Source of the DNA: Campylorhamphus procurvoides
Taxonomy: Eukaryota > Chordata > Aves > Passeriformes > Dendrocolaptidae
Assembly (NCBI GenBank): GCA_013396655.1
Contig: WBMV01002681.1
Span: 1,612,001-1,676,000, forward strand
Reading direction: 5' to 3'
DNA length: 64,000 nt
Shown here: positions 1 to 14,200 of the stretch, piece after piece
Numbering within the stretch: position 1 is the stretch's first letter
How the letters are laid out: each line of letters opens with the position of its first letter
Program-made: the position numbers and the translations under genes
The notes under the pieces: generated by a model
What the model was told of the DNA's origin: nothing
The model's database searches: none
What the model saw: only the letters and a program-made list of their open reading frames with translations

Positions 1-3000
1 TGGTGAGCTTTGGCTGTCCTCCATCATCTAATTAAGAAAAATAAGATCAAAAGGAAATAACAAGAGGACCAGTTCAGAACTTCAAAGGTATACCTGAAGG
101 TCAGGGTACAATAAGCCTGGGGAAGGTAGAAGAAACTTTTGCTTCTTCCTACAAGAGTCTGAACATCATCTGTTCTAAGAGCAGCTGGGACTTGCTAACA
201 CCATACTTCCAGTTAGAAGGGCAGTAGAGACAACCAGGGCATGAGACACAGTACAGAAGCAGCTGCAAAGTTTGTTTACATGTGTTAGGAAAAAGCTGAA
301 AGTCAAATGAAAATGAAACTTAAAGTAGTTTGAGAAATTATATATTAGCAGAATATGCAGAGCACGGAGTAAGAAATAAGATTTATTCTCCTCTGTGTTC
401 TTTCTCCATTGCAGCCTCCTTCCTGTTTGTAACAGATAGCACATCAAGCGTGTACTGGGTAATCTTTGCTAACATTTAACATTTTGGAAACTGGTTTCCT
501 TTAAGCTAGCTGTTCAGGGAGGTACATGCAACAGTTGTAGTGAGTAAAAGTTGCAGGGCTGCATTTCTGGGCTGCTTCAGTGAGAGTGCTCTTTCAGTGA
601 GAAAGGACTAGAAGGGAATTGAGAATGAGGGAAGCCACAAGTGGAAGTTAATGCAAATAGTTGTTGGGAAAACCCCAACAACACCACAGCCATGAATAAA
701 AGCAGAATAACTGGTTGGAAAACCTATATAAGGAGGAAAGCTTACAGGAGCTTATAGGCTGTAAAAATCCTATATAGAGCAGCTTTGCAGTGTGGTCAAA
801 GCCTCGGCTTAGAAAAGAGGGAGACTCTCCACATTTCCACAGAATTATGTAATTATGGTTTAAAAAAGAACAAAAAACAGCATGGAAAGCACTTTTGATG
901 GAAATAAATTACTGTTTTCTTATAAGATCTAGAGAGCATGGGGAACAGCTGAGCTTAAGATAATATAAAGTTGGACTGGATTAGACATGAACCTGCCTGG
1001 TAATGTTTGCCAAAATAAGAGTGTAAACTTTTGATGTTGTGCATCAGAAACAGGCTTCAATTTCACAACTTCATTAACAAACATCATTATTTCAAATATT
1101 TTTCATTTCCATTTTATGAATCTTTTATTTAAATGTAAGGTATAAAAGACAAAAGGTCTTACATTAAATCACAGTTTATTCATTTCAGTGAAGATTATGT
1201 AAATGGTACCTTTTGAAGTTGGAAAAAAAATTGCCATGAGGCCCTTCTGGGATCCATTCTGATTTCCCAAGTATTTGTTCTGTTTCTATACATGACTGAT
1301 GGAATTGCATTGAAATAAGGATTTCTTTGTTGCTATCAATGCAAAGGGGAGAAAAATGGCAAGCAACAAGAAATGAAACAAAATTCTCTAAATCAGGCAC
1401 TTCAAAGAGTACGGGCAAAATTCAGATGATTTACTTCAGCACTGCAAAGGTACACCAACCAACAGGGTGACTCAAAGAACTTAAGCTAGGAATTTATGTT
1501 TCCCCCTTTCAGCAGAAAGAAATGGATAACTCTGAAGAATAATTCTGATCATAAAACCAAGGCAGTTTTGGTTCCAAACACAGATGAAATTCAATCCAGT
1601 AACTTCATAGGGAGTCAAGAGAGTAGCTTTTAAAGTACATTAAGTAATCAAAACACAGTCATACATCAAAACCTGGAGTACAGGCATGGAGTACCACCTA
1701 TATTCTCCAGTGGATATCCCAAAAACAAAGTGCACACACTTATGAGAAAAGGTGCTACATCATTCTTTTGATTTGATGTCATCATCACAAGAAACACCTG
1801 ACACAGCTGGAGGTTCAGGACTTGTTCTCACTACAGAACCGAATACCTGTGAGAATGCCACAAAAATCAGACCCAAGGGTACTCCTTATAGATCTTCAGT
1901 GTTGAGGGGCAGATGTTTCAACTGTATTAACAGACTCCCTGTAAAAGTACATAACCCAAGACCAGGTATGGCATCCCAGCATCTCCCAGCTGTGATCTGA
2001 AAGAATGACTCCAAATGACTTGGAATGACTTGGAAATTAATGCAACAGATTGAAACAAACACATGCCAAAGCTGTAGAACTGTTTTCCCAATGGCAATAA
2101 CACAGCCTATGACTGGGAATTTCCCTGCTCCCAGTACAACTGGCTGGCTGAACACCAATAGCTGCTCAGCTGGGGGTGCTGACCCTTGACACAATTTAAA
2201 AAAACAGCTCAATCTTGCAGTGTCAACAAGACTGATCTGCTGTTATGGACTTCTCCAAGACCTCTGACCTCCCAATGAAAAAACAAATGCGACACAGTTC
2301 CAGAAAACCCCATTTGAACACTCCCAGGGGGCTGTTGTTTCAATTTGTACCAGTGCTCCAGTACAAGAGGCATGATGAGACCTTTGTCTTCAAAAGCAAA
2401 TTAAGCAGGCTTTTACCCCACCATTTCCTTTCCATCCTCTCAGGAACAAGCATGAGACTGACATGGCCAATGAAACACAAGTGGCCATGCCAGGAACAGG
2501 ACAAGGGAGCGTGAAATTCTCATTCAAATGCTATTTCCAACTTATTACGTGACAAACACTAAAGAGAATCTCAGCACCACTCACAATAAACGTAAGAAAG
2601 TTGGCAGGTTTCTTTGACACGTCTGGGAAGCAGCCTGCTGCCATAGTGATTCTGCTCCTCCCTCAAACTGACACTGCCGGGAAGGAAGAAAGATTTGGAA
2701 ATATAAACAGAGATGAGGGACCATTTGCAAGGGGATTTAACAAAAATCTTCTCTGTAGGCAGGACTGCTTTCAGTGGGGGAAAAAGAGAAAAAAGAAAAA
2801 TATCAATGTCCAGCAAAAACTTACTAGTCCTGTTTAAAACAGCCTAGGAATACTAAATGTAGAATTGCTCTGTCTTTACTTCTGAAGGTCTGCTTATAAG
2901 GGTGGTTGGCATGTGACCAGCACTTTTTCTTTTCCTGAAATGATCCCTGCTGCTGCTACCTCAGGAGCAGGTCTGAGTGAAAGAAGTGAGAGAATGGCAG

Positions 3001-4140
3001 GTGCCTGCTGGACTTTAACCGCACACCTCATATAAACCTTTTTGGCTCATCTCCACAAAGCTGACAGTGAAATGCCTCAGAATGGACTGTGCTAGCACTA
3101 GTCGAGATGCATCAGTGCTGACAGTGTAAAAAGAATGTCTTGAAGCATGAAGGCAAGGCAATAATCTTTTAGATCTCCCTTTTAGTGTGAATCAAAGGGT
3201 GGTGGGTACAATATGGAAATCTAAAGGCAACTGAGAGTAGTCAGATCCAGAAATCTGTTCATTTTTGCTTCCATTATATTATTTTTGATTAATAATATTT
3301 CAATGAAGCTAAAGTTATTCTTTGGATTAAAACACAGTTCAGCAGGTTTGAAAGCACTATTTTTACATCATCCTCAGAAAGTATCACTACCAATAAGGAC
3401 TTCCATGTATGTTGCATTTCATTTCCACATTAAAAAACCATCTTAACTAGAGGAAATAATTTAAATTTTTGATTTTCAATAGAGCCTTGTGATAATTATT
3501 CTAATACCAACACTTTAAAGGGAAAGGTCAAAAGTCAGAAGCCAGTCACATGTTATCAAGAATGTCCTCTAGAGACTTAGTCTGCTTAGAGTCTTAGCCT
3601 AATCCTTTCCAAGGTATTCCTTAATGCTAACAAATCTGCAGTGAAGCCTTTGTAGGAAACTCCTGTGCAGAACTCAATGCCTACCCAAGTAGCTATTTAC
3701 TACAGAAAAGATAGAATAAAAAAAAATATTGTTTCTTTTCTACACTGAGATTTTACCAGTCTGTATGAATATCATTTCAGATTTTTCTTTTAGTCAGCTT
3801 CCAAATTGTACTTTCCCAATACAGAATGAAAGAACATTTAGCCTCTGAACTTCAGCCACAGAGACTCCTGGAACAGACAACTTAATATCAGTGGTGGACA
3901 GCAAGACTGAAGGACACAGGCCACACCACACGTGCAGCTCTTGAGGAAGCTCCCGCACACAGAATGAAGCAAGGAATGAATCTTCTCTGCGCCCCCTCAT
4001 GCACCACCCCCACCATCTTCCCCTTTTACTCTGGAACACCAAATTTCAAATACATCTCTGGGGGGATAAAAGACCCACCAAACATAAAGGATCATCAGAC
4101 ATAATATTTTAACTTGTTCTCAATTCCAAGAGAGCAATGG

Positions 4141-4171
4141 AAAAAAAAAAAAAAAGAAAGGAAAGGAAAGG
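4141..4171 (+). repeat. Poly(A) followed by GAAAG simple repeat
   Basis: Fifteen A residues run directly into about three copies of a GGAAA/GAAAG unit. This is a simple A-rich tract. It could be the decayed tail of a retroposon, but no recognisable body lies upstream. Confidence 0.8.
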
Positions 4172-7100
4172 TCTAAAGACATAAAGAATTGGTCCAATTT
4201 ACTCACTTTAACAAGCTGAGTCTGTAGGATTATTAAGATAAGTAAAATTACAGAACACTAGAATAGAAAAGAGGAGAGTGGATTTAATTGTGGATTATCA
4301 AGACAGGCAAATATCTCAACTTAGAGGCAATCATAAGAAAATATAGAAATAGGGTGAAAAAAAAATTGTTCTTAGTCTAAATAAAGCGAGCCTCAGATCT
4401 GTGCTGTAATTAAATTTCTTCTCCTGCTACCCTTGTAAACAAATAGCATATTGTTCAGATTAATGGACAGGAAAGTCAGTATTGTCCATCAGTCACCACT
4501 GTAGTTTGAAAGCTGTCCCAAGACATGCAGAATTACTAAAGGATGGGCTGTTTTCTTCCTACTCTTACTGCACTGGTGATATGTCATAGCAAGCTTCAAA
4601 TACTGAAGACTTTAACAGTTCTTTCTTCCATGTTTTCCACCTTCTTTATACACATTTTTAATTAGACAGAGATGGTTAATGCAGATCAAATTAATTTATC
4701 ACTATTCAACTGGGTCTCTTGGGGAAGATTTTCAGCATGTTTAGCAGGGAATCAGGCAAACTTCTCCTTTAGTGTTAATGAGAGTTTTGCTCCCAGTTCC
4801 TCTGCACTACAGTTCTGACAGCCCCTGCACCAGCCAAACCCTTCAACTTGCAATACATTTGTGTGAGCTTGGACTGGGCCTGTTAAGAGCTGTGAAAGGT
4901 GCGTATTGCTCATTTGTAACTTCGGACATAGGCAGACACTCAGGGAGATTCCAGAAAGCTGGTTTATTGTTGAAACAGGGAAACAGCTGTACAAGAGCTG
5001 TTATTGAAGATAATCTCATAAGGCACAGATATAGAAATAACATGGGTCCTCTGTCCAAGAGGCTCAAGAATGCATCCTGCCTCTCTGGCAGCCCAGACAT
5101 CTCCATGCTGCTCCCCTCCCTCCACAGCTTCTCCAGGCTAAAGGAGAGTAGAGGGTAGAGGAACTAACCCCTCGCAATGCTGATGGTGGTACTGATTAGC
5201 TCAGGGATGTTGAGGCCTCCTAGACGCTGCCAAGGGCTCCTCTCCTATATGTGTCTGCATCACACCCATGTTACATGGAAGGAGGTTACTACAGTGCCAA
5301 CATTTTTCATTGTAAAAGAGTTTTTTCCTGTAGGAAGCCTAGAAAATGGTCATTAAGTTGGTTTTGGGAGGATTTTATGTACTACACGTAATTCATTACA
5401 GAAGAAAAGCAACTGCCAGAACTGCATTTTTGTTTATCCTGGCTCTATAAATGACAAGATTGTCAGTGAAAAATTCTGCTGGATGTTGGTTTTGCCCTTT
5501 TGACTCACTTTTCCTTCTTTCATTTTGAGAGAAGCAGAAAATAGGGAAATAAGAAATTGGCATATGTTCCTTTTTCTGCCTTAAGCTCAGAAAGGACTTT
5601 TAAAAAGCCCCCAAATTTTTAGATATCATAATCAAGTGAAAGTGTTTATGAAAACAAGCATGGTTTTCAAGGACTACATGGAATTTATTTGTATTTTTGA
5701 CAACAATTTTAACTACACGCTATCTAAAGTTAGTTTAACTTTTTAGCATTTAATAAGAGGAATATCAGAAATATTTCAGAAAAAAATGTTTTTTTTTTCA
5801 AATTAATCAAAAATTACTCATAGGACATATTGTTATAGAATTTCTTAGTTAGAATACATTTTCTGCTTTTTGCATCTATCAAAAAAGTGTATTAAAAATA
5901 ATCTTTTTTCACATCTATAATATTTATCTGTAAGAAAATAGACCTTTTTCTTTTTCAATTTTGTTCAAGTTTGTATATTGCATAAATAAATAACAGTTCA
6001 AAAACACATTCCTAACAAGCAGCCAAGAACCGAAGCAATAGATTGGTGTAACTTCAATGCAATGCAGAAATAATTTATGAGTAGAGAGAATTGAACCTCA
6101 AAACGAATTAAATAAAAAAATTGTGAAACTTGGAACCTGAACACACAACCTGAGGCATTCAACTGCTTTGCTGGAAACTAGCAGTAAACAAATGAACCTA
6201 ACATATAGCCCTTTTTACCGCTACTTCTTCGTAAAGAATGCATTCTTTCCAAAACCAGCAAGAAACAAACGACCTGGCAAAAAACAATGAAATCCCTTTC
6301 CACACAGTGTTTACACTGAAATCGCAGGCAATAAAGAGAATGTCAACTGCAGCAGCTCCAACCTTGTTTGTCACTAGATTAACTAGAGAGCCAACAAGGA
6401 CAATGACTCAACCATTCATGCCTATTAGGCTTGCTGTGAAAGGCTCCATTCACTCACCAGCTGGCATAGTGGAAAGCTATCTAAAGATGTGAACAAGAGC
6501 AAGGGGCAGAGCAGCCTGGCCCCACTGCAATCTAAAACCAAACCTGCAATTAATTACATATGGAATGCAGCCAGGCTCCCCTAGCATTGTAATCAAACGG
6601 GACCACACAGAGAAAAGAAAATCCTTTATCACATCACATGCACTGCAGAGTTCTTGTAATAGAAGAGATTTTATTTTTTTTTTAAATTCCTCATAGCACT
6701 GCTTCCCATTGACAGGATATATATGTGTTTATAACCTGAAACTTCAAGATTGTTGCTTCTGTTTTATTTCCAATAAAAGGTTTACATCCTGTTTATCTAT
6801 TCTTTTACTACCAAAATCAGCCAATTAATAGAATTTTTTTATAGATGCTTTTTGTCCTCACACTCATAGCAATATTTCTATACTATTCCAGTGCTTGTAC
6901 CCTAGACAGATTTAAATATTCAGGATTATCACTCATACTGCTGGCAAATCACAAGTCAAACCTGGGAAATTCCTGACAGTCTCAACTACACATTGGCACA
7001 GCCTACAGAATTCAGGATGCTGCAGGCATATTTCAGATGAGACCAGCTTCAGATAATTTCCCCTTAGTGTAATTCTCTAAGTGCACAATTTTTCCTTTTG

Positions 7101-10100
7101 GGGAAATTGAATGCGAAAAGCATGCCTCAAAACCAAATGAGAACAAAAGTGGCTATGGACAGCCACAATGATAAAATCCCATCAACATCATCCACATCAC
7201 AAAAGCAGCATCATTCCCAAAATTTATCTGATACATGTAGTGCTAAACTTGTATCTTCTCATCATGATGATCATCAAACACTATTACAGTACTATTTTGA
7301 GTCTGCAACCAAATTAGGACCCCAGGGTGTACTACCTGGCATACTTATCAACAGTGAAATACTCTAGCTGGAGAACTCTGCAATCAGATAAAAACGAACC
7401 AAAAAAAAAAGTTTCTACATTATCTCCTGCTTAAAATGTGAACAATTCATGGCAGGGACAGGAAGCAAATAAAAGCTGGTCCTAGGCAGGCATTTAGCCC
7501 CATGTGCATTGTTCTCTGTCTTCATCCTTCTTTGCTCATTATTTCTGTAATTTGCTTATTTTCTTGATTAATATAATTCCAATATACTTATTTAACCATC
7601 TAATTGCTATTCAGAGTGCAACACTAAAATCAATAGGAAGCATCACTTAAATAGAAATAAAATAGACTACAGTCTTTGTGGAATAGGGTACAAGTTATCT
7701 GAGGATGGGATATTACTTCAAGCTTATTTTTTATATTGCAAATATGTCTTGGATTTCAATGCACAAAAATACTGAACAATACTTAAACCATTTTTATGAT
7801 GAATAAAAAATCAAGAAGGCAAAGTGGGATATACTAACTGCACAGGCAATGAAGGTATGAGTCTTCTTTGTTATAAATTACACACAACCAACATTAAAAA
7901 CCTTTAATGAAAGGTAACACTGCAACTGCCATTTCTTATTATGAAGATATGCATTCACTGTGCAAAAATAACATGCCATACTGGAAAGCACCAAAAGGCT
8001 GAACCAGACCCAGTTCAGACCCTGCATTGTAGTTCTTTTTTTCACAAAAACTTGTACTTCTTCTTGGCAGATGTTATTTTCATGAACTGTCACCATGTAT
8101 TTTGACACAAAAGAGAAAGGGGCTGATTCAATGTACGTTCATGGATACAGACTGCTAAAATACGCAGAGATCCAAATCCCCACATAATACAGCACATAAT
8201 AGAGCACCAGTTAGCATCTCTCAGGAACAGTGGGCTTTTTAGGAGGAAAATGCATTATCTCTAAGGATGCTTGGGGGGGCAGGGAGGGTTGAATGGTTTT
8301 TCTATTTATTTATAATTTTATTTATCACTGATCATTCAAGGTCTTCATAAGACCACAATATGTCAAAAAGCAACTTGAAAAGGGGAAAGGGAAGTTTCAA
8401 TGACAAGGTCTGGCCACACCAGCACCCATCCAAATGAAAGAGGAACCTGGAAGAGGATCCTGCCAGTGAGGTACTGCAAGTAATTGTGCCCAAGTTCCTC
8501 TCTCCTGTGGAGAGCCTCTATACAGGTATGTGGAAATATTACAAGCAGCAGTGAATATAGAGAGGGACAGGAAAAAGGCACCCCTTGGGAGCCTAAAGCC
8601 CCAAGGCACAGTTGGAGCACAGCTGGCTCAGTAATCAAAAAACCTACAAGAGCAGAGAGACACACAAAAGGAGCATTTTGGCAGCAGTCTGAAATTACAT
8701 CATGACTAGTGTACTGTAAAATTTGAACTTTTCAGAGTCAGAGAAATATAAACACCTCCACAGCATGACTGGACACCAAATGCAAGTGCCTCCGATCACA
8801 TGGATAAAGCGACTCATACCCCAAGCACAGGGGAGTGCACCAAAATTAACTCAAATAAATAGATCTTTTGTTTGGTTGGTTTTTAACCTCATGCTGGGTA
8901 TTACTGGGGCAGATCAGGTTCCCCTAGCTGTGCAAAATTCCTTTATTAATGAAAGTATCACCATTCTTCATAAATGCAAAATGGCTAAGAGCTATATTTT
9001 CAACATGATTTCAAAAGGTAGATACTTCAGACTACTGATGATTATGCGGAAAGGGGAAGCAAGGAGAGAAAATAGTACTATAAAATCCTGGATAACTAAT
9101 AATTCGAATCTGTTGCGGTGGATTTGAGGCATGTGAAAGAACTGGATCTATCAGCTGACCACTGTAATCCTCTCCTTGGGAGAGAAAAAACAACATTTTG
9201 ACCATGTGAGTATCTACCTATACATATGGACAGACACACACAACTTTCAGTCCTATTAAATTGGACAAACTACACTGTAATATGAAAACACTGAGAGAAG
9301 CTGTCCACTGATATGGGGGGTAGGGGAGGCACAAAAGAATCAAAGAAGAAAAACCCCATGTATAACACAAACATTTCATTTGTAAAGATTGAAACACTGT
9401 CACAATTATCTAGCTGACCAGTTTAGAAAGCAGAAACTCACATATCCTACTTTAGGATTTAAACTCTCAGTGAAGTCAAACATCAGATAGAGCTATCATG
9501 GAAAAGTGAAGCCCCAACCCAACCTCTTGCTTTAATTGAAGAAGCTAGGAAACCCACAAGCAGCTCGACACAATGTCATTGTGGGACTTGGCTGCTTTGT
9601 AGCTCTTGAATTTATATCAAGGACGAAACTGTAAAAGGAAGCGTGACTGTGCAAGGCAAGTCTGATAGAGGTAGGGAATCAGGAGGAGGAAGGAAGGGAA
9701 GATGCTGGAACCAAACACCAAGTCTAAGACAGTTTTCAGGCATCTGAAAACATCACAGTTTGGCTGCAAAAGTCCCATTTGTACTGGATTCCAGTTTCTA
9801 GTATGCAAAATTAACCATTGTTCCCAATAGTCCTGTTTGACTCACTGGTTGTGAAGCTGAATCCAAAGCATTGCAGTCTAAGGCCCTATATATTGCTGGT
9901 ATACAACAGAAGGCCTCTACAGGGAATCCTGCAACATTTTTAGTTGCTTTTAATTCAGAATTATTTAATAGTTTCCATTACTCTAAGAAAAAGAACATGC
10001 AAAATTTGTGAAGACTGAAGAAAAAAAATAATAGGCTGTTCTACTTTGATAATTTAAAGTACTCTTCCAGCTCTCCAGCTGACAGTAATCCTTCCTCTAG

Positions 10101-11194
10101 TTTTTATTAAAATGGCCTTTTTTTTTTTTTAAATCAGAGCAAGAAAAGTCTGTTAGTTCACAGCAACCCTATTTACATAGAATTTGCCTTTCATGTGCCC
10201 CATGGAAGTTACTTTGGGAGTACAGAGAGCTGTGAATACCCTGGGATGCGAAGTACCCAGCTCTAGTGGAAGGGGACTGTCCTCCCACCCAGCAGCAGCT
10301 TCTCATCTGCATACTGCTTCAGCCCTGACTTACTGGCATTTTGGAGGCCAGGACAACCAACCCTGAATAATGTGTTTATAATATCTAAAGAAGAAGAAAA
10401 GAAGTGTTAATGAGAAATCAGTTCACTGTCATCTCATTTTTTCCACATATTCAGTTATTTGTCATCTGCTTGTGTCTTCTGACTGACAACATTCATGCCA
10501 GCTGCTTGCTGAATGGGAGCTTTCCAGCATGCCTAAATAGACTGTTTGTCTTCATTAGCGTTTTGTACAAATTCATTCAGCAAGGACTTGCAGACTGTCA
10601 TTAGGCAGGTCCAGTCTTTCAAGTTCTGCTGCCACAATCCAAGATGTTTGCTTTAGCGATTTTCCCCTGCTTTTGTTCCTTTGACACTGGAGAACCAAGC
10701 TGAGGTTTTTTCCTGATGTCCAGTCACTGCAGTTTCCAAGCATACTTCCATATTGCACTACAAGGGGAGAGGGGAAATGCCCACACACTACATCTCAGGA
10801 TAATAGATATCATTGTGCGGTATTTTATTTGCTTTTCACTTTTTTTTCATAAAACAATTTAATAACATGTCCATATCAACTAGATGATTGAACACAAAGG
10901 AAGAAAGAGACCTAGCCTGACCTTTGACTTTTCTGCATCAGGAGACTGATAAGATGACATTATAGTACGTGGATAAAAATGGTGCATAACCTCAGTAGTT
11001 GAAGTTGAATAGAAATGATTTTTAAAGTCAGGGCAAGATTATTGTTGTATTTCAAAACAAACATCCTTGTCCTTCAGCATGCTTAGTAAAGGATGTGAAA
11101 AGCTGGAGTCAGGCTTTAGATGCCAGAGGATATTCAAGAGAAGCAGCAGCTGGTTGTTTTTTTCTTTGAATTATTAGAATCATAGGGAAGTCTT

Positions 11195-11211
11195 TATATA
11201 TATATATATAT
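11195..11211. repeat. (TA)n microsatellite
   Basis: Uninterrupted alternating TA over 17 bases, likely length-polymorphic. Confidence 0.85.
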
Positions 11212-14200
11212 CAGATCCTTCTTTTACTTATTCTTCTTGTAAGGATTGGATCACTTACCTATACACATGGTCCTCTGGCATCAAGCCATATAGCTACAAA
11301 AGCTGTTACCTTAAAATAAGTTAGGCTTACCTCCTGTATTGCAATCTATACTATAGGAATCTGTTGGAGGATTTCTTTACCGTAACTTCTAGTTTAGACA
11401 CCAGCTTATGATGAGTTCTTGAAATCATCCTTAAATGTCTTCTTGCTAATATTTTATTGCAAATCCTATAACTAGAGCTTCTTGGGAAATAAAAACTTAT
11501 TTTCAGAATATCTGCAAGAACATTTCAGCTTTCATTTAGCTTTGATTTTAAAACAACTAGTTCTAGTTTTATGACTTTATGGTTGCAAAGAGAAGTTTGA
11601 AAATATCAAGGTCTGCTCAAAGTCACAGGTAAAGAGAAGAAAATACCTATTTTGTGACACATTTTCAAGGAGAGTCTGCATCAATGACATTTCATTGAAA
11701 AAGAATAATGGCTTAAATATTTCTGTAACTTACTGTCACTTTAAAAGACAGAATATTCAGTAGAAATAAAAGAGAACTTAAGAGACTCTTCTAGGAGATG
11801 ACAAATGTCAACTAGGTCTCAAAAAAAATTCTGGAAATAGTCAGATCATTCTTAATAAATGAAAACATTTACTAGCAAAGGTAGATTTTCCAGAACAAAA
11901 GCATTCCAAGAGTTCTCATACACAGTCTTTATTTTTTTGTTTGGTCTTTTTGAAAGGCTTGGAAGTTTTTTTGTTGGAATTTCAGAACATACAGCCTGGT
12001 TGTTAACAGTATTATCTCTCTTTAGTCTAGTTTAAAGTACACAGATTAATGCATTTATAAACAATAAAGCTTTCTACAAAAAAAAAATATGAGAACAGGT
12101 TTCAACAGGAATCTTCAGGTGCAGAAGTCTCCGTATACATTAACATCTGCTTCCAAAAACCCTGAATAGATGTCTTCAATACTAGGTATAATGCCTCATT
12201 AACATTTTCTTTCAAATCACTTAGCCTAATTTAATATTTTTTCTGCATTTCATTTACTGCATGTTAGACATAACCATGCTTCTGCAAGGAAAAAAGGTAG
12301 CATCTTGTCCATTAAGAGATAAGGTATGTACACCCCGAACAAGCTAAAGTTGTTTAGAAAAACAGCAATGTCAACAGGTTATATCTATGTGAAAATCAAA
12401 GCTACACTGGTATTTTTATTTTTTTTTTAATTAATGCCATTTTGGTTCTAGCAAAAGGGTTTGAGTTAAAAGCTGAGCATTTTATTTAACTGTAAGATCA
12501 CTTGAACATCGATGGCAGAAATACAGGCTTCTATGCATTTCCTAAGCTGCTCTCTACTGTTTTTTGAAGAGTGTGCCTTAGAAATCAATTTTCCATATTT
12601 CTCATTTGCTGCCTGAGCTCATTTTAGAAATATCATTACATTTTTTAATTCATATCACAGTTTCAAATTCCTTTATTTCATCATTGAGAGGTATGAGCAG
12701 TGAAAGCATGAGCTTGCTGTTGCTAGCCAGCAGTATCAGACCACCCATGTCAGCCAGCATTGTTTTAGCCCTGTGCTAGATGAAGTTGGCACATGACAGT
12801 TTATTTAAAGATCACCACTCCTCCTCTACTGGAGAAAATTGCTTCCTCCAATCACAGAGGAAGGCTGTGCTTTCTCCCAGAAGAAATCCTGCATTGCACT
12901 GTCTTCTGAGTCTCTCTCAACAGTCAAACTCATCTCTTCTGGGAGAAAGCACAGAGTTCTAGGAGGATCCTTGTACACAACAGGTCTTTACAGTGAAAGA
13001 AAATTGGTTATTCAGCAGAGAAATGGAAAGCCTGAAAAGTTTTGACTAGAATTAACTTTATTCAACAACAATTTGAGTAGGTTTTGATAACCTCAGTAAT
13101 TAAAAGGACATGCGTACTTGCAAAAACATACATCTGGTCTTGGACTATAAAATGGATGCACCACCTTTACCATACAACCTGAGGAATGAAAAACCTCTGC
13201 AGAAAAGTCTCCAGGTAATACCTACAGGATATTCTTTTTCAATATCCTCATGTATCAAGACAAACAATAATAGGGTACAATTCCAGTATTTTTATATTGC
13301 CTTCTTTAAAGATGACTAGAAGGAAAATGTTTTGTTGGACTGGTTTTCTGTTTGACTTTTTTCTTCCTTTTCACCACAAAATTTACAGTAGAGGAATTAT
13401 TTTTCTTTATAAAATTATAAAGAATACACCTACTCTCCCATTATTTTTCTTCATAAATATAAGTCTGTGCAAAAATTTTATTAAGGATATTTCAAGGACT
13501 GAGTCTTGGTTGTTGGAATACATCTTAAAATCATTCTAATTTTTAACAGCTACTTCTAGAATTAACAATTCTACATTTCACTGTTCCCTGTTGGCTAAAA
13601 ATATACCTTCTAAACATACAAACAAAACACACACCTGAATTTGAGACACAAAGTTGACTGTTCTGACCACAGGGAAAGGGATGCCAGTAGACACAAGCTA
13701 ATACCAGTATGTCTTCCTGTCCCAAGTGGGACAGAGCTCATGTTGTCTAACCAGAACCCAATTCTTTAATTTTCAAAAAGACTGTGGGGCTGAGCAGCAG
13801 GAAAATTTGTGGCTTGAAATACATTGGTTACTGCAATCTGTTTCTTATTACTGATGTGAATAGCAAGAGGGAATAGCATCACTGCAAATAATATAAGCTT
13901 TTACATCTACCTGCAATATAGGACAGTTTTAGAACAGCTTGCCCAAGAAGGATATGGAACTTGTATCTTCCAAGGATTCAAAGAATAGAAACAGCAACTA
14001 TGCTTCTGCAAAGACTCAAACAGAACTGTAATTTTCATGGGTTGTTATTATCTTAGAAGAAAATGAGAATATTTGTATGTGAAAGTTTAAGCATCCCTAA
14101 GTCAATAATCTCTATTCTCCCAAGCCATGCCCAGAGAACAAAAAACAGAAAACTGGCAGTCCTAATTATTTATTTAAGCCATAGGGAAAACCCCCAAGCT

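Noticed and set aside
724..731. TATATAAG resembling a TATA box
   Set aside because: Isolated, with no initiator, CpG rise or downstream gene. AT-rich DNA yields many such strings.
4772..5158. A 128-codon plus-strand frame and a 'cagcttctccaggctaaa' string near 5126 resembling CR1
   Set aside because: The protein has no recognisable domain. The CR1-like string is too short and its flanks do not continue the CR1 consensus.
8723..9127. A 134-codon plus-strand open frame
   Set aside because: No domain, no promoter or splice context, unremarkable composition. A frame of this length is expected by chance in tens of kilobases of two-strand sequence.
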